DNA from: Gautieria morchelliformis
Lineage: Eukaryota; Basidiomycota; Agaricomycetes; Gomphales; Gomphaceae
Length of the DNA: 64,000 nucleotides
Direction of reading: 5' to 3'
NCBI GenBank assembly: GCA_015179125.1
Contig: WHVA01000178.1
Location: forward strand, 1 to 64,000
Part shown: positions 33,994 through 45,381 of the stretch, piece by piece
Numbering within the stretch: position 1 is the first letter of the stretch
How the letters are laid out: each line of letters begins with the position of its first letter
Translations under genes and position numbers: made by a program
Notes under the pieces: model-generated
The model's database searches: none
What the model saw: the letters and a program-made list of their open reading frames with translations, nothing else
Told to the model about the DNA's origin: nothing

Positions 33994-34426
33994 AGTCCGT
34001 GCAGGATGCAGGTCTCAAGGCATGTTTTTGTACATAGGTGCCTTCAGCCTCTTTCCCCCCCATCGTTTCATGTTCACACTCCTCCTTATTTCCATTGTAT
34101 ATGTGTTTCACCTATTTGTATCCTGACTGCACACTCCTATCCAACACTGACTCAAGACGGCCTCTTTCCTATTTGCTAGCATCATCTGAGCATTCGGTAT
34201 AAGTTGTCTACATTCGCATGTACATTCCCCAGTTCAATTATCATACATCTATCTTGTGCCAAAATTGACCTCACTGTTACCATCGTCTTGAGCCCTCTCC
34301 TATAGATTTCTATCTTAGACCAGAGGAAGACTTAAGCACCACTGGTGAGTTTTCATACTTCACCTTCATTACCTTAGCCTCCATACTATTATCGGTGCTG
34401 TCAGCGAAGGGCTCCAAAGGAGCACC

Positions 34427-34908
34427 TGTTGGGTGCATTTATGCCCCTGCACCAAAATCAAGCATAATATGTTCGATTTATTGTGTGGTGTTTCCAATTC
34501 TTTCTCACATTGTTCTTGTACCATGCATCCACTTCTCTGCTTATTTTCGAAATTTTCCAGTCACTCTCTACCTCTCCATTTCATTCTGTTATTTCTATTT
34601 TCACAGGCGGCTGCACCCAGCGGAGTGTGAAATGACTTCAACGCGCGAGCCCTTGGGCGCTAAAGGGCCGGGTGCACGTATATGCTCTCTGAGACAGAAT
34701 AATACTCCTCTCCCAGTGACAATAAATTCACTGAGAGAGGCGAGTAGTATCTTTCATATTTACATAACATGTTGACTGAAAATCATGTAGTGTATTTGAT
34801 TCTAGGTATTGTATTAATATAACACAGTGACAATAAATTCACTGAGAGAGTGTATTTGATTCTAGCTTTCTAAGAACTCTACCGAACCTTCCCTGCCAGT
34901 TGCTAACA
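34427..34908 (+). mobile_element. Solo LTR, family C (C1), nested in A4
   Basis: TGTTGGGTGC...GCTAACA, 482 bp, with the perfect 5-bp duplication GCACC (34422-34426 and 34909-34913). It contains a repeated cagtgacaataaattcactg tract (about 34716 and 34825), itself an inverted pair around aataaa. Confidence 0.92.
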
Positions 34909-35163
34909 GCACCTTCGCCAGCAAAAGGATTGTTGCTGCTGAACAACCTATCCATGACACCTTGCACATTACATCGTCAAGTGTCATGGGCTACTTCACT
35001 ATGACTGTAGATGGGGCGAGCTCCATTCAGGCAGCCCTCTTTCCTTCTGAACACTTATTGGTTCATCCTATTCACCAAACGGCACACCTCTTCACACAAG
35101 CTATTCGGGCATTCACTGTGTTCACTAATACACAATATTAACGCCTGAAAACCAATCTTGACA

Positions 35164-35281
35164 GTATTCTTGAAGAACAGTGTCCCCAGTCATGTGACAT
35201 TGGACTGAGGTTCAGAATTTGTCTCGCACTTTTTCCATTCCCTTGGTAAGGCTCTCAACATGAAACTGCATTTCACCTTGG
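35164..35281 (+). pseudogene. Gypsy E integrase core fragment
   Basis: In frame it reads V-P-S-H-V-T-L-D, TGA (35206-35208), then G-S-E-F-V-S-H-F. Family knowledge gives Arg at the TGA (D-R-G-S-E-F), so this is CGA to TGA. The frame is then split by LTR A6 and resumes at 36717. Confidence 0.8.
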
Positions 35282-36716
35282 TGTCATGACCTGTCTATTT
35301 CTCTTACCCCACTGCCTCTATGTTCCCCCTCATCACTCCCTAGCATCTTTGCCAGAGTTTGCCTCACCCTCCGACCACTCCTCCTCTACATCCACTCTAT
35401 TCGCTGTTCGCCCCATTTGTCAGGGGACACCCTGTTTTCCATTTCCAGTTCCGACTCCAGTTCCGACTCCGGTTCCGGTTCCGATTCAATCTCCGCCTCC
35501 GCTTTCGGAAATGATTCCGCTTCTGGGAGGCCTTCCACCAGTTCTGTTTGCTTTGCCAGTTCCACTCCAATTTCCGACTTCCGCTCTCGGAACAGTGTCG
35601 GAAATCAAGCGACTCACGTAATAGGTGGCATAAAGGGTCGATCAAGGGTCAGGGAGGTCAGGGGGATGCAGGGTTGATGGCGGGTGCCAAGTGTTGTCCC
35701 TGGCTGCGCAACATAGTATAATACGGGCTCACTGACATTGGGGGTCCTTAGACTTTTCTCTTTGGATTTCCCCTTGTCAGTTGTGTGGTAGTGTGATCTC
35801 CACAACCAGCTAGGGTTGCCCTTACACCATTCTCCGAACCGCTATTCGCTGCTCGCACATTTCGCCAGCAGGCACGCCATCAAATATGATCGATACCATT
35901 TACCCGGCGTGATGGTTCATCACTAACCCCATCATCTTCTTAATCCAACCCCTTTGGGTGTTCATATGGCCAAAGTGTGTTCACGGGACGTCCCTTTCAT
36001 AGGTCGTGTGGGATCAACCCGGCAGACGAAGAGTCTGTGCAGGATAGCATGCATGCAGGTCCCAAGACATGGTTTCGTACATAAGTGCCTTCACCACCTT
36101 CACTCTCCGTCGTTTCATGTTCGCACTCTTCCCTCACTCTATTGTATGTTTATTTCATCTATTTTGTATCATGACTGCGCACCCCTATCCAACCCTTACT
36201 CACGACGGCCTCTTTCCTATTCGCTAATACCTTGCAAGCATTCGATATAAGTAGTTTGCATTTGCATGTATATTCCCCAGTTCAATTATCATACGTCGTC
36301 CATCTTGTGCAAACTTGACCTCGCTGTGATCATCGTCTTGAGCCTTCTCCTGGAGATTTCTATCTTCGACCAGAAGAGGACTTGGTGAGTTCTCATACTC
36401 CATCTTCGTTACCTTAGCCTTCAAACTATTTTCTGTGCTGTCGGCAAAAGGCTCCGAAGGAGCACCTTCTCCGGCGAAGGGACTGTTGCTACTTAGACGG
36501 CCCTTCCATGACACCTTGCACGTTACATCGTCAAGTGCCACGGGCTATTTCGCTACAACTGTAGATAGGGCGAGCTCCATTCGGGCAACCCTCTTATCTT
36601 GTGAACATTTGTTGGTTCACCTATTCGCCGAACAGCATACTTATTCGCACAAGTTATTCGGGCATTCGCTGTGTTCACTAATACATGATATTAACACCTA
36701 AAAACCAATCTTGACA
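35282..36716 (+). mobile_element. Solo LTR, family A (A6), carrying nested B2
   Basis: TGTCATGACC...ATCTTGACA with the perfect 5-bp duplication CTTGG (35277-35281 and 36717-36721). It is inserted in the gypsy E integrase. LTR B2 lies inside it at 35418-35826. Confidence 0.92.
35418..35826 (+). mobile_element. Solo LTR, family B (B2), nested in A6
   Basis: TGTCAGGGGACACC...GCCCTTACA, 409 bp, with the perfect 5-bp duplication CCATT (35413-35417 and 35827-35831). Confidence 0.92.
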
Positions 36717-37521
36717 CTTGGGATATCATCCCGAAGGTGATGGTCAAACTGAACGTGTAAACCAAACTCTGGAACAGTATCTTTATGTGTATTGCAACTA
36801 TCAACAGGACAATTTCTCTGAGTTGCTACCACTGGCCGAGTTTGCATACAACAATGCTCCGAGTGCAACTACTGGCATATCACCCTTCTTTGCCAACAAG
36901 GCATACAACCCAAACCTCACGGTTCACCCCGAACGGGACCTCGCATCCTCCCAAGCCCAAGACTTCACAGTTGACCTTGACCAGTTACATGCTACCCTGA
37001 AGGAGCAAATTAAACTCGCTCAATCTCAGTATCAGGTCTCAGTCACCGTGCCTCATGCTCCGGCTCCCAAGTTCGCGATAGGATCATCCGTGTTTGTAAA
37101 AGCGCAGTTCTTCTGCACAACCCAGCCCTCGAAGAAGCTGGCTGAGAAGTACCTTGGTCCCTTTGAGATTATTGGCGAGGCTGTATTGTGAGCTTACCTT
37201 CTACACCTGCCAGATAGCCTTTGGGCAATCCACCCAGTCTTTCACGTCTCCATGCTTGAACCCATAGTCCCGAACACCATTCCGAATCAGGTTCAGTCTC
37301 CGCCGCCTCCAGTCGAGATCGATGGCAAGACAGAGTATGAGATTTCCGAGATTCTTGATTCCAAGGTCAACCTACGACGTAGACCCTGTAACCTCCTGTA
37401 CCTTGTCCATTGGGCTGGTTATGAAGGAACTGATGAAGAGACGTCATGGGTCCTTGCGGCCGAGATCGTGACCGACTTTCACTTGTCCTACCCTGCCAAG
37501 CCTGGACCATGGGTTCCCTGA
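36717..37521 (+). pseudogene. Gypsy E integrase C-terminus and chromodomain
   Basis: Resumes the integrase core (Y-H-P-E-G-D-G-Q-T-E-R-V-N-Q) through L-P-L-A-E-F-A-Y-N-N and the GPF/Y-type module (Y-L-G-P-F-E-I-I). TGA lies at 37189-37191. In the same frame follow I-H-P-V-F-H-V-S-M-L-E-P and a chromodomain (Y-E-I-S-E-I-L, L-Y-L-V-H-W-A-G-Y, E-E-T-S-W-V), ending at 37521. Chromodomain-bearing integrases target chromovirus integration to chromatin marks in known cases. Confidence 0.85.
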
Positions 37522-37739
37522 ACCTGAGCTTTAGCTCCCCCATTTCTTTTCACTCATTTGATGGTCATTTTCTTAGTTAGACACAACACTCTTTGCTATG
37601 TTTTATCTCAGCCGTTTTGCCGAATAGCTAGGCTTGTAGTCCTCGGCTTTTCTCTCACTTCCATTCCCAATCCCGATTCTGAAACAAAAAGCACCAAGAA
37701 AAAAGATTCACATTAAGTAGAAAACCTGAAAACATTATT

Positions 37740-39132
37740 AGTCTAATTATCCTCCATAGTAGCATCCCCATCCGCATCCTTTTCCCCATCATCCCTCTCA
37801 TCCCCGACTCCTCACCCAAACCCCTATCCCTCGTCTTATCCGCATCCTCATTCCTGCTCTCAGAACCCAATCCTGCCTCCACTCTTTCCTCTGTCTCTTT
37901 TTCTTTTTCTTTCTCTTTTTCTTTCTCTTTTTCCCCTTCTTTTCCTGTCTCCCCGCTTCCCAAACCCAAACCCAAACCCCCATACAAATCGAACCTGCCC
38001 CAACCCAAACCCATACCCAACCACAAGGCAGCAGTCTCCACCGCTGTGGTCCACAAGTGAAGCCACTTGTTCATCCAGGAGTTGTGCTGCTCAATCGCTG
38101 CACAAAGTCCAGGATACCCTGAAGCAAGTGGTTACTCCACTCCAGCTGCTGGTTTTGTTGGGACAACAAGTCCCTCACCATCCCAGATACCTTGATTCCG
38201 GAAAAGCTGTTGGGTTTTAAACCCCTCACTCCCGTTCCCAATGGTCCAGCACTGATGTCAACCAATATGGCTCCCGACGGTTTGATCAGCGCAACCTTGG
38301 CTTTTTTTGGCCCTGGTCCCTTGGTTTCCTCTTTGTCCTTTCGTTTCTGCTTCCCATCCAGGAAGCTACACTGGACCTTTCGGTCCACGCATTCCTGACA
38401 TGCAGTTTTCTTCCCACACAAACACCATGTGCTATGCCACATGCAAGCATTGCATGGCTCGTGCTCCAACAAAAGCATTAAGTCAAACCCGGACCAAACC
38501 AACCTGAGGACTTACCTCTTCATCCAACTCCTCCTCATCAGACTCCTCGGTCACTTTCCTCTTCTTCAGTCCAGAGGACCTTGGCTTCACCTTAGCCACA
38601 TTCCATTCCAGCGCATTTTTTGATGCAAGTATCCGAGCTTGTGCAGTCACCGAATCCATTATTACCAGCTGGGCCGACAGGATATGGATGTTTTGATTAA
38701 TCTTGGCTTGCTGAATTTTTTAGCTTCCAACATATCGATTAGCCGTTTGTGCTCATGTTTGGCTATCACTTCCCACTGTTTCCGAGCCTCCTCAGCTTTT
38801 GCTCTCCACGCTTCCCATGCCTCTTGGGCTTCCCACGCTTTCCACACCTCTTCAGCTTGCCACACTTCTGCAGCTTCCTGAGCCTTTTCAGCTTTTCATG
38901 CCTCTTTGGCTTTTCTTGCAGCTTCAGCCTGCACTTCCTGTTCTTTCCGCATTTCCTCAGCTTTCTTCTCATCCTCCCGCCATTTCTTCTCTAAAACCTC
39001 CTTGCACTCTTGTGTGAGTCTCCATTTCTACATCAACTCCTTCCAGCACTTTTTGGCCTTGAGCTCAGCTTGTGCAAGCTCAGTGTCGAGCTCATCGATC
39101 TCATCAATGGGAAGGTCACGTGTTTCTGACAT
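37740..39132 (-). pseudogene. Antisense ORF of gypsy E: coiled coil plus paired CX2CX6C
   Basis: Lies between the chromodomain and the 3' LTR, opposite to pol, as in gypsy G. The ATG at 39132 begins an acidic N-terminus, then an Ala/Glu/Lys/Trp-rich coiled coil (repeated E-A-W-K-A-type units) to about 38670. Nonsense codons TAG (about 39030) and TGA (about 38900) interrupt it. After a likely intron (gtaagtcctcagg... to about 38468) the zinc part reads C-N-A-C-M-W-H-S-T-W-C and C-Q-E-C-V-D-R-K-V-Q-C, two CX2CX6C motifs. Then come L-E-W-S-N-H-L-L-Q-G and a Gly/Glu-rich tail to roughly 37740. The 3' limit is approximate. The function is unknown. Confidence 0.55.
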
Positions 39133-39253
39133 GATCCGCGAATTTTGATGATGATGGGAGGAAACAAGAAGCAGAACGCAAAACAAAGCTTACATAACCT
39201 TCCCGACCTGGCAATCTCCAGGATCTCGCTTATGGCCTCATGGGTTTGGCCAT

Positions 39254-39267
39254 AAGAGGGAGGTACT
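39254..39267 (+). other. Polypurine tract of gypsy E
   Basis: aagagggaggtac directly precedes the TGTTACGATCC start of the 3' LTR, the usual plus-strand primer site. Confidence 0.75.
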
Positions 39268-39388
39268 GTTACGATCCGGTCCTGAGTCCGGTCCCGAAGC
39301 CTCGGCTTCGGTGCTCGCTCAGGAACCTTGGGTTTCACTCGGCTTCCTTCGGGTTTCTCTTCGTACCTTCCATCACCCCTGATGTCCT

Positions 39389-40055
39389 TGTCATAATTCT
39401 ATTCCAAAAATATCATTCATACTTCTCCCAATCTATCTAATCCTTCCTACCCACAACACACACGTGCCACTGATCACCAGCCTTTCCCCTCGAACACACA
39501 CACATCCACACAACACCCCACAATGTTTCCATTGCCCTGCCGACTCAACCCTGATCCAGTACCCGCGGATTCAAGACAAAGCCCGAGCCCGAGGCGCATT
39601 GATCCACGGAGGAGCTAGAGGCTGAGCTGCATCTTCATATATCTTCCATATGTCTTTCTTTCCTAAATCGATGTTTCTGATATATATGACTACCTACATC
39701 CCTCCCCATTCGATAGACTAGCATCTTAGCCACCGCTGCCTCCGGACCACCATACCCCCGAGTCCAGACACTTGAATCAATCCACACGTCCCCCCTCCGC
39801 TCTTCGCGCCGCAGCACACCTCATAGATAGATAAATAGTTCAACATGTGTATCCACATTCTCCAGTCAATTAGAACTCACATTCTTGAAGTAACTTGGTA
39901 CCTTGCGACACATATATCTGCATAGTTGTCACTGAAGAGCATACACACCTTGTGTTTACTCTATCTATCTGTTTTCACGACTCCACTCGATTCGACTTCA
40001 AACCGAAGTCTGAATCTACATCTAATTCTTCATCAGCCGCTCTTAATCTTCTACA
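39389..40055 (+). mobile_element. Solo LTR, family F (F1), nested in LTR E
   Basis: TGTCATAATTC...TCTTCTACA, 667 bp, with the perfect 5-bp duplication GTCCT (39384-39388 and 40056-40060). The boundary was found because the E copy at 57062 lacks this segment. Only one copy in the window. Confidence 0.88.
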
Positions 40056-40101
40056 GTCCTTTCCTAGTTAGTTCCCTGTATGCCCGACCCTTTGTCCCCC
40101 T

Positions 40102-41373
40102 TGTCATGACGCGTTTATTTCTCATACTCAGATGCTCTGTTCTCCCATTTCCCACTCCACCTCCTTGTTCGTTCCGATCGCCATTGCCATGTTCGGCAAC
40201 CGATTCTCATAGTTTGCACCAATTACTATAGCCACGCCGCCAACGCACGATCGATGTCTTGGGACTGACTTGGCAGTCATCGCTGGGCCTATCACCTCCT
40301 CTGCTCAACCCTCTTTCGATGGTGTTCTGATAATCGGATTGTCATGACTTGTGTATTTCCTGCACCTTCTTACCCCCATTTCCCCTTTCGCCACTCCTCC
40401 TCCATGTTCACTCGGCTTTGCCCTCCACCTCAACCATTCCTCCCCTACCTCATCTCCGTTCACCCTTCCTCGCATTTCACCGAACAGCCATTCGCTGCTC
40501 GCATCATTCGCCAGCAGGCACACCATAAAATCACGATCGACATCCCTACCTGGCATGATGGCTCGTCAGTAGCTCCATCAGCTTCTCGATCCAACCCCCT
40601 TTTGGTGTTCATATGAGCAGGGTGCGTTCGTGGGGTGTCCTACCCGTAGGTCATGTGGGATCAACCCAGTAGATGAAGAACCCATGCAGGGCGGTGTATA
40701 TGCGGGCCCCAAGACATGATTTCGTACATAGGTGCCTTCACCACCTTCACTCTCCGTCATTTCATGTTCTCCCTCTTCTCTCACTCTATTGTATGTTTAT
40801 TTCATCTATGTTGTATCACGACTACGCACCCCTATCCAACCCTAACTCGTGACGGCCTCTTTCCTATTTGCTGATACCTTACGAGCATTCGATATAAGTA
40901 GTTTGCATTTGCATGTATATTCCCCAGTTCAATTATCATACGTCGTCCATCTTGTGCAAACTTGACCTCGCTGTGATCATCGTCTTGAGCCTTCTCTTGG
41001 AGATTTCTATCTTCGACCAGCAGAGGACTTAGGCATCACTGGTGAGTTCTCATACTTCATCTTCGTTACCTTAGCCTTCGAACTATTTTCTGTGCTGTCG
41101 GCGAAGGGTTCCGAAGGAGCACCTTCTCCGGCGAAGGGACTGTCGCTACTTAGACGGCCCTTCCGTGACACCTTGCACATTACATCATCAAGAGTCACTG
41201 GCCATTTCGCTACGACTGTAGATAGGGCGAGCTCCATTCGGGCAACCCCCTTATCTTGTGAACATTTATTGGTTCACCTATTCGCCGAACGGCATACTTA
41301 TTCGCACAAGTTATTCGGGCATTCGCTGTGTTCACTAATACACAATATTAATGCCTAAAAACCAATCTTGACA
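40102..41373 (+). mobile_element. Solo LTR, family A (A8), nested in LTR E
   Basis: TGTCATGACG...AATCTTGACA, 1272 bp, with the perfect 5-bp duplication CCCCT (40097-40101 and 41374-41378). Confidence 0.92.
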
Positions 41374-41674
41374 CCCCTGTCCGTTGTTCCAATCATTGAT
41401 CCCTCTTGACCCTGCACGCTACTTTACTATATAGACCCCCAGTCCATGTATCGTAGTTCCTCAGTTCAGATATCAAATTAGCTTCTCATACACTAGACCC
41501 CTCTGCTCAATATCAATTCCAATCCTCGGCTTATAGCCGAGACTGTTCCCAAAATTAGGATGGAACACTGAGTAGGCACAACATACGAGGTTGAAGCCAA
41601 GCCCTCTGCCCTGAGACCCGAGTTCAGCTTTGGTAAAGCCGAACTACAGTACAACACACAGTCTTAACACTATG

Positions 41675-41787
41675 GACAATAACTCTACTATATTATTATA
41701 TATGGTCGATAGATCTGATTAGAAGGTATTTTTAAACTAATATGTATAGTACAAAGATATACAACTATTGATGTTTAGACAATAGGA
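41675..41787 (-). repeat. Fragment of the AT-rich island
   Basis: About 110 bp, nearly identical over long tracts to the reverse complement of about 7700-7815 (for example tctgattagaaggtat and gatgtttagacaatag). It lies directly beside the end of LTR E. Confidence 0.75.
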
Positions 41788-41798
41788 TATACACCTGG

Positions 41799-41985
41799 AC
41801 CAGCATAGTATAATATGGGCTCACTGACAGTGGGGGTCCTCACCGTTTTCTTTTGGATTCCCCTCTGTCAGGTGAGAATCTCTTCTCTCTGTATATTCTG
41901 CTCATTTATGTATGTACTCTGGATTTCCCCTCTGTCAGCTTGTGTGGTAGTGTGATCTCCACAGCTAGCAAGGGTTGCCCTTACA
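41799..41985 (+). repeat. Family B LTR, 3' portion, diverged
   Basis: Follows the 3' part of LTR B (agtataata-gggctc, ttggatt-cccct, gttgcccttaca) with clear divergence and no 5' end. Confidence 0.65.
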
Positions 41986-42291
41986 GGTTGGCCATGGTCA
42001 GCATCACTCACCATGCCCAAGCACCATTGTGTAGTGGTGCATGCTGGTGGCCATTACTGCACACCGGCGGTTGCCACTTTATTAGCACCACACGGCGCTA
42101 AGGGTCTTTAGACAGGACTTGGAAAACACTAGTAAGCACCTGATGCATGTACCATCTTATCAGACCTGCTGCTTGGTGCTCTGCTATAAATTATTCCCAT
42201 CCACCTTTGTTATTGCCATCCAAGATATGAGTCAATCGTATAAATATGGTTGCATTTCGATGTACCCGGGCATATAAACTTTCTATTGTAC

Positions 42292-43814
42292 TTAGGATGC
42301 AGACCCCTCTCCCAGTCGGCGAGCTTTCTGACTATCGAAAAACTCTTTACGCATATTGAGAAGAAGTCGGCTCCCCAGGGCGCATGGGATGACAATCGAC
42401 CAGCTGAAGACATATACTATGCTTTGTGTCAATTAACTGTGAAAACGCGTACGCACTTACGGAAGCGCAACCTCTGCATTGAGTTCGGAGCCAAGTGCGA
42501 AGTATAAGCAATTGATCATAATGACGGGCAATATGCTGTTTGTATGGGTTAGAGAAATTCAAGGAAAGGTAAAGTTACTCACCTCAAGAAATAAAGGAAG
42601 CTGAACCCTTTGGTCAGCTCGATTGTTTCAACTTAGATCTTTCCCGCGTACCTGTCACGAATCATCACGCGCAACATGGGTGAGACGCCCGTCTCTACCA
42701 ACGTGCTCCATACTTTATATAACATCAAAGAGCAGAAGGTCAACTCAGACACAAGAGCGCCGATCCACGAATAGAACGACGGCTTCTTCGGGAAGGAACA
42801 TCCTGATAGGCCAAGAGGAAGGGCGGCCCCTGGATGCTACGTGAGACGTTTGACATACTGATCAATTGAAGATGTTAGTTACCACCAAAGAAATCCAAGC
42901 TATTATTCAACACTGAGGCAAGCGCGGCGCAAAGCAAGACGCAAGCAGCTGGGCCTGTTACTCTCCAGTTGCGCTTGTAAACAACATGAATCTGTAAGAT
43001 GTTTTCTGTTAGACGAGGAATTTAAGACCATAAATGAAGCATGACGGACACGAGACATTTGGATCACTTCCGAGGCATTAGCGAGTCTTCCAAAACCGTG
43101 AAAAGATAAGAGCTTGATACATACTGCCTGCGCTGCTCAGAGCTACATCACTCCTGCCACGGTTTCTACATGAGCTACTTTACACGTTGACTGAAAAAGA
43201 CCGTACGATACAAACGCCCACACAGAATACCCTCTGCAACTGCATCGTCATAGGCTGATAAGTCATCAAATGTTGCCAGAAGCTTGCACCTACAACTGTT
43301 ACATGCTAAGTGAGAGGCCACATTGCCATCAAAATAAGAATAACTTTATTGGTGACAGAAGCACTGAAGGACACTTTAGTATCGTGACAGTTAACAATCT
43401 AGACATTCTTCCAGAGACGAAAAAATTTACCAGATACAATCACAAGGAGCGCAGCCAATCCGAAGTAGCGATTCTAAGGCCAAAGGGAGAACGTCAGCCA
43501 GACACGCCTGGGACACATAGGTAATAGGTATTACGTACAAGTATAAAGCGCACTTTTCCGAGTGACCACGGAGTGGTCCACACGTATGCTACCTGTGCAC
43601 ATGGGTGTGTATTAGAATATACTATGATTTATTTTGTCTTCGGGAACATTGACAAACCTCAGTATCCAAGGTGAGAACTTGCCATTATAAAACCAGGCTC
43701 CTTGAGTGCATTCAACTCTTTGACGCCACAACATAAAAACTTACTATGATCATAAGTTAAATAGGCCAATGACGCGACGAGCGATGATTTCGTTGTGATT
43801 ACTACACGATTCAT
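42292..43814 (-). CDS. DUF6533-type multi-pass membrane protein, third gene
   Basis: A multi-exon minus-strand gene read exon by exon. 43745-43814 runs from ATG to Y-D-H, and 43658-43677 gives L-T-L-D-T-E. 43539-43592 gives V-A-Y-V-W-T-T-P-W-S-L-G-K-V-R-F-I-L, and 43431-43473 gives N-R-Y-F-G-L-A-A-L-L-V-I-V-S. 42883-42991 gives I-H-V-V-Y-K-R-N-W plus a helix. 42652-42829 gives E-L-T-F-C-S-L-M-L-Y-K-V-W and M-L-R-V-M-I-R-D. 42583-42600 gives F-L-Y-F-L, and 42461-42535 follows. 42292-42403 gives P-W-S-I-V-I-P and G-S-R-L-L-L-N-M-R, then TAA. All listed junctions are GT...AG and in phase. The exon(s) between 43430 and 42992 are unresolved. The best candidate there carries TAG and TGA where Gln and Arg would fit, so the gene may be decaying. 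Its ligand and role are unknown. Confidence 0.7.
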
Positions 43815-44947
43815 GTAAGACCTCAGGTAGTTAGGGCATCTTGCTGCTCCAATAACTCACCAGCTGAAAGAACACTTTGGACATCGAAGGACATCCTGAG
43901 GGTTTGATGAGGATAATGTGCCCTCATGGGGCTTTTATCTTTTAAGCATGTTCTGGTGTTGTTCAATATTTTTGGTCATCACGGTCGACTTGTATCTCAT
44001 TTGAGATATGAATTGCGGCGAGGTCGTAGTGATGCAGGCACATATTACAGTATTCTTCATTCGAGAGGAAAACTCACCAAAGACCCTGATTAGAGTACAA
44101 CGGCACACCAAGGCGATTCTCCACAGCCTAGTCGTAGTGACCTGCAAAGCCCGGCTACAGCCGCGACCCTGCTACCCCTGAGGAACCGGCGTCCAGTGTT
44201 AAGTCCTGGGTTTGACGAGCTTGAGCCGAGCCCCACAAGCCGTGGTTATCGGCGCCTATGACGGCTCGATGTGAATCGGCATTTTATTTTTGGATTTTCC
44301 ACGATGATCGTCCCAGCGGGACACTCACTGAGGTCATTTGCAACTAAGGTAGTAGAGAGTAATACACGGTTCACAGGGGTACTCACGACTGTTATGACAA
44401 TAAACAGTGACATCCAGGAAACAGTTCATTTACAGTAGGGCTGGGGCTTGATATGCCCGTGAGAACTGAAGAGGGATCAATTTGGGAATGGGATACGTGG
44501 GGAGACGTACAATATATGATCCAGGAACCATGTACCATCGGATCAGGGTCATCAAGTGAATCAGAGGCGATTTCCACCACCGTGGGACGTTTTTGGGTGT
44601 AATTCAGCAATCTTGTCCTTAAGCTGTTGCGTCGTGTCCAACAATAATCAAGCCCCACAGCATGTCTAGCTGAAATATCCCGGAGAGATCTAAGAGGTCC
44701 CGACCCGGTTATGATTCAGACTCATCGCTGAGGTAGGTACACAAGTGATGTACAGTACAGAAGGCATCCGTATGCTGTAATCACGTACCTGAGGTCAAAG
44801 ATGGGAAGATCGGCTGCTGGCGCTGATTAGTTGATCAGTGCTGATCAGAGAGCATCATTCAGTGACTCTCAGGTACGTGATTACAGTTCATCGGCGAAAC
44901 CGGAAATCGATCATACCACCGTATAAGCGCTTGCCGATTTTGTAATC
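43815..44947. other. Spacer with an 18-bp inverted repeat
   Basis: No supported gene; a minus-strand frame at 44392-44658 may be a terminal exon remnant. ctgtaatcacgtacctga at 44776-44793 is exactly inverted at 44869-44886. Confidence 0.45.
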
Positions 44948-45381
44948 ATGCCAGCGCCTCAGCCGTACAAGGGCGTTAGTAGTACATACCCCTACAATCC
45001 TCAGGTAAGACTTGAGGCGCCTTGTAGTATATTATAATCATTCCACAGGCCCACAAATCGACATTAAGCAGTGTGGAGCACTTTAAGTATGTGATTAGCC
45101 TTTATCGCACTTACAATGATGAAGTAACCCTCGCAGCTTATTCCCAATGGCAACTTGAAGAGGCTCATGCCGCAGAGTCATCCCCTTCTAGATCACCTCC
45201 CTCGTCACCATCTCCATCTTCGTCTTCCTCCTCGTCTACCCCATCTTCTTCTCCATCTTCGGCCTTGCTGCTTGGTTCGGCTTCAGACTCTCTCACCTTT
45301 TCAGCCTTTTCAGCGCAGTCAGGCGCGATCGCCGCGACATATGGTCTTAATAAGCATCGATACTGGTATAAATCCGACTGA
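44948..45381 (+). CDS. Hypothetical small Ser/Pro-rich protein, two exons
   Basis: The ATG at 44948 opens a 57-nt exon (M-P-A-P-Q-P-Y-K-G-V-S-S-T-Y-P-Y). A 44-nt intron with gtaaga and ttccacag ends (45005-45048) follows. Exon 2 (45049-45381) continues in phase with V-E-H-F-K-Y-V-I-S-L-Y-R-T-Y-N and then a long Ser/Pro low-complexity tract, giving about 129 residues. The splice geometry and the non-repetitive N-terminal half support a real gene. No family is recognised. No signal peptide or membrane helix is visible. Confidence 0.45.

Larger units (their letters stand above)
32597..35163 (+). repeat. Family A LTR (A4), 5'-truncated, carrying nested A5 and C1
   Basis: Family A sequence runs from about 32597 to the normal terminus CTTGACA at 35163. 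It is interrupted by A5 at 32752-33993 and C1 at 34427-34908. The 5' end and part of gypsy E are deleted together. The flank after 35163 resumes the gypsy E integrase. Confidence 0.75.
39268..41669 (+). repeat. 3' LTR of gypsy E (family E), carrying nested F1 and A8
   Basis: TGTTACGATCC...AGTCTTAACA. Removing F1 and A8 with their duplications leaves about 453 bp. This agrees with about 455 bp for the other E copy at 57062-58522 after removing A7. Confidence 0.85.

Noticed and set aside
37860..37990. Lys/Glu-rich minus-strand frames as separate genes
   Set aside because: Low-complexity tail of the antisense ORF of gypsy E; overlapping frames come from the simple repeat.
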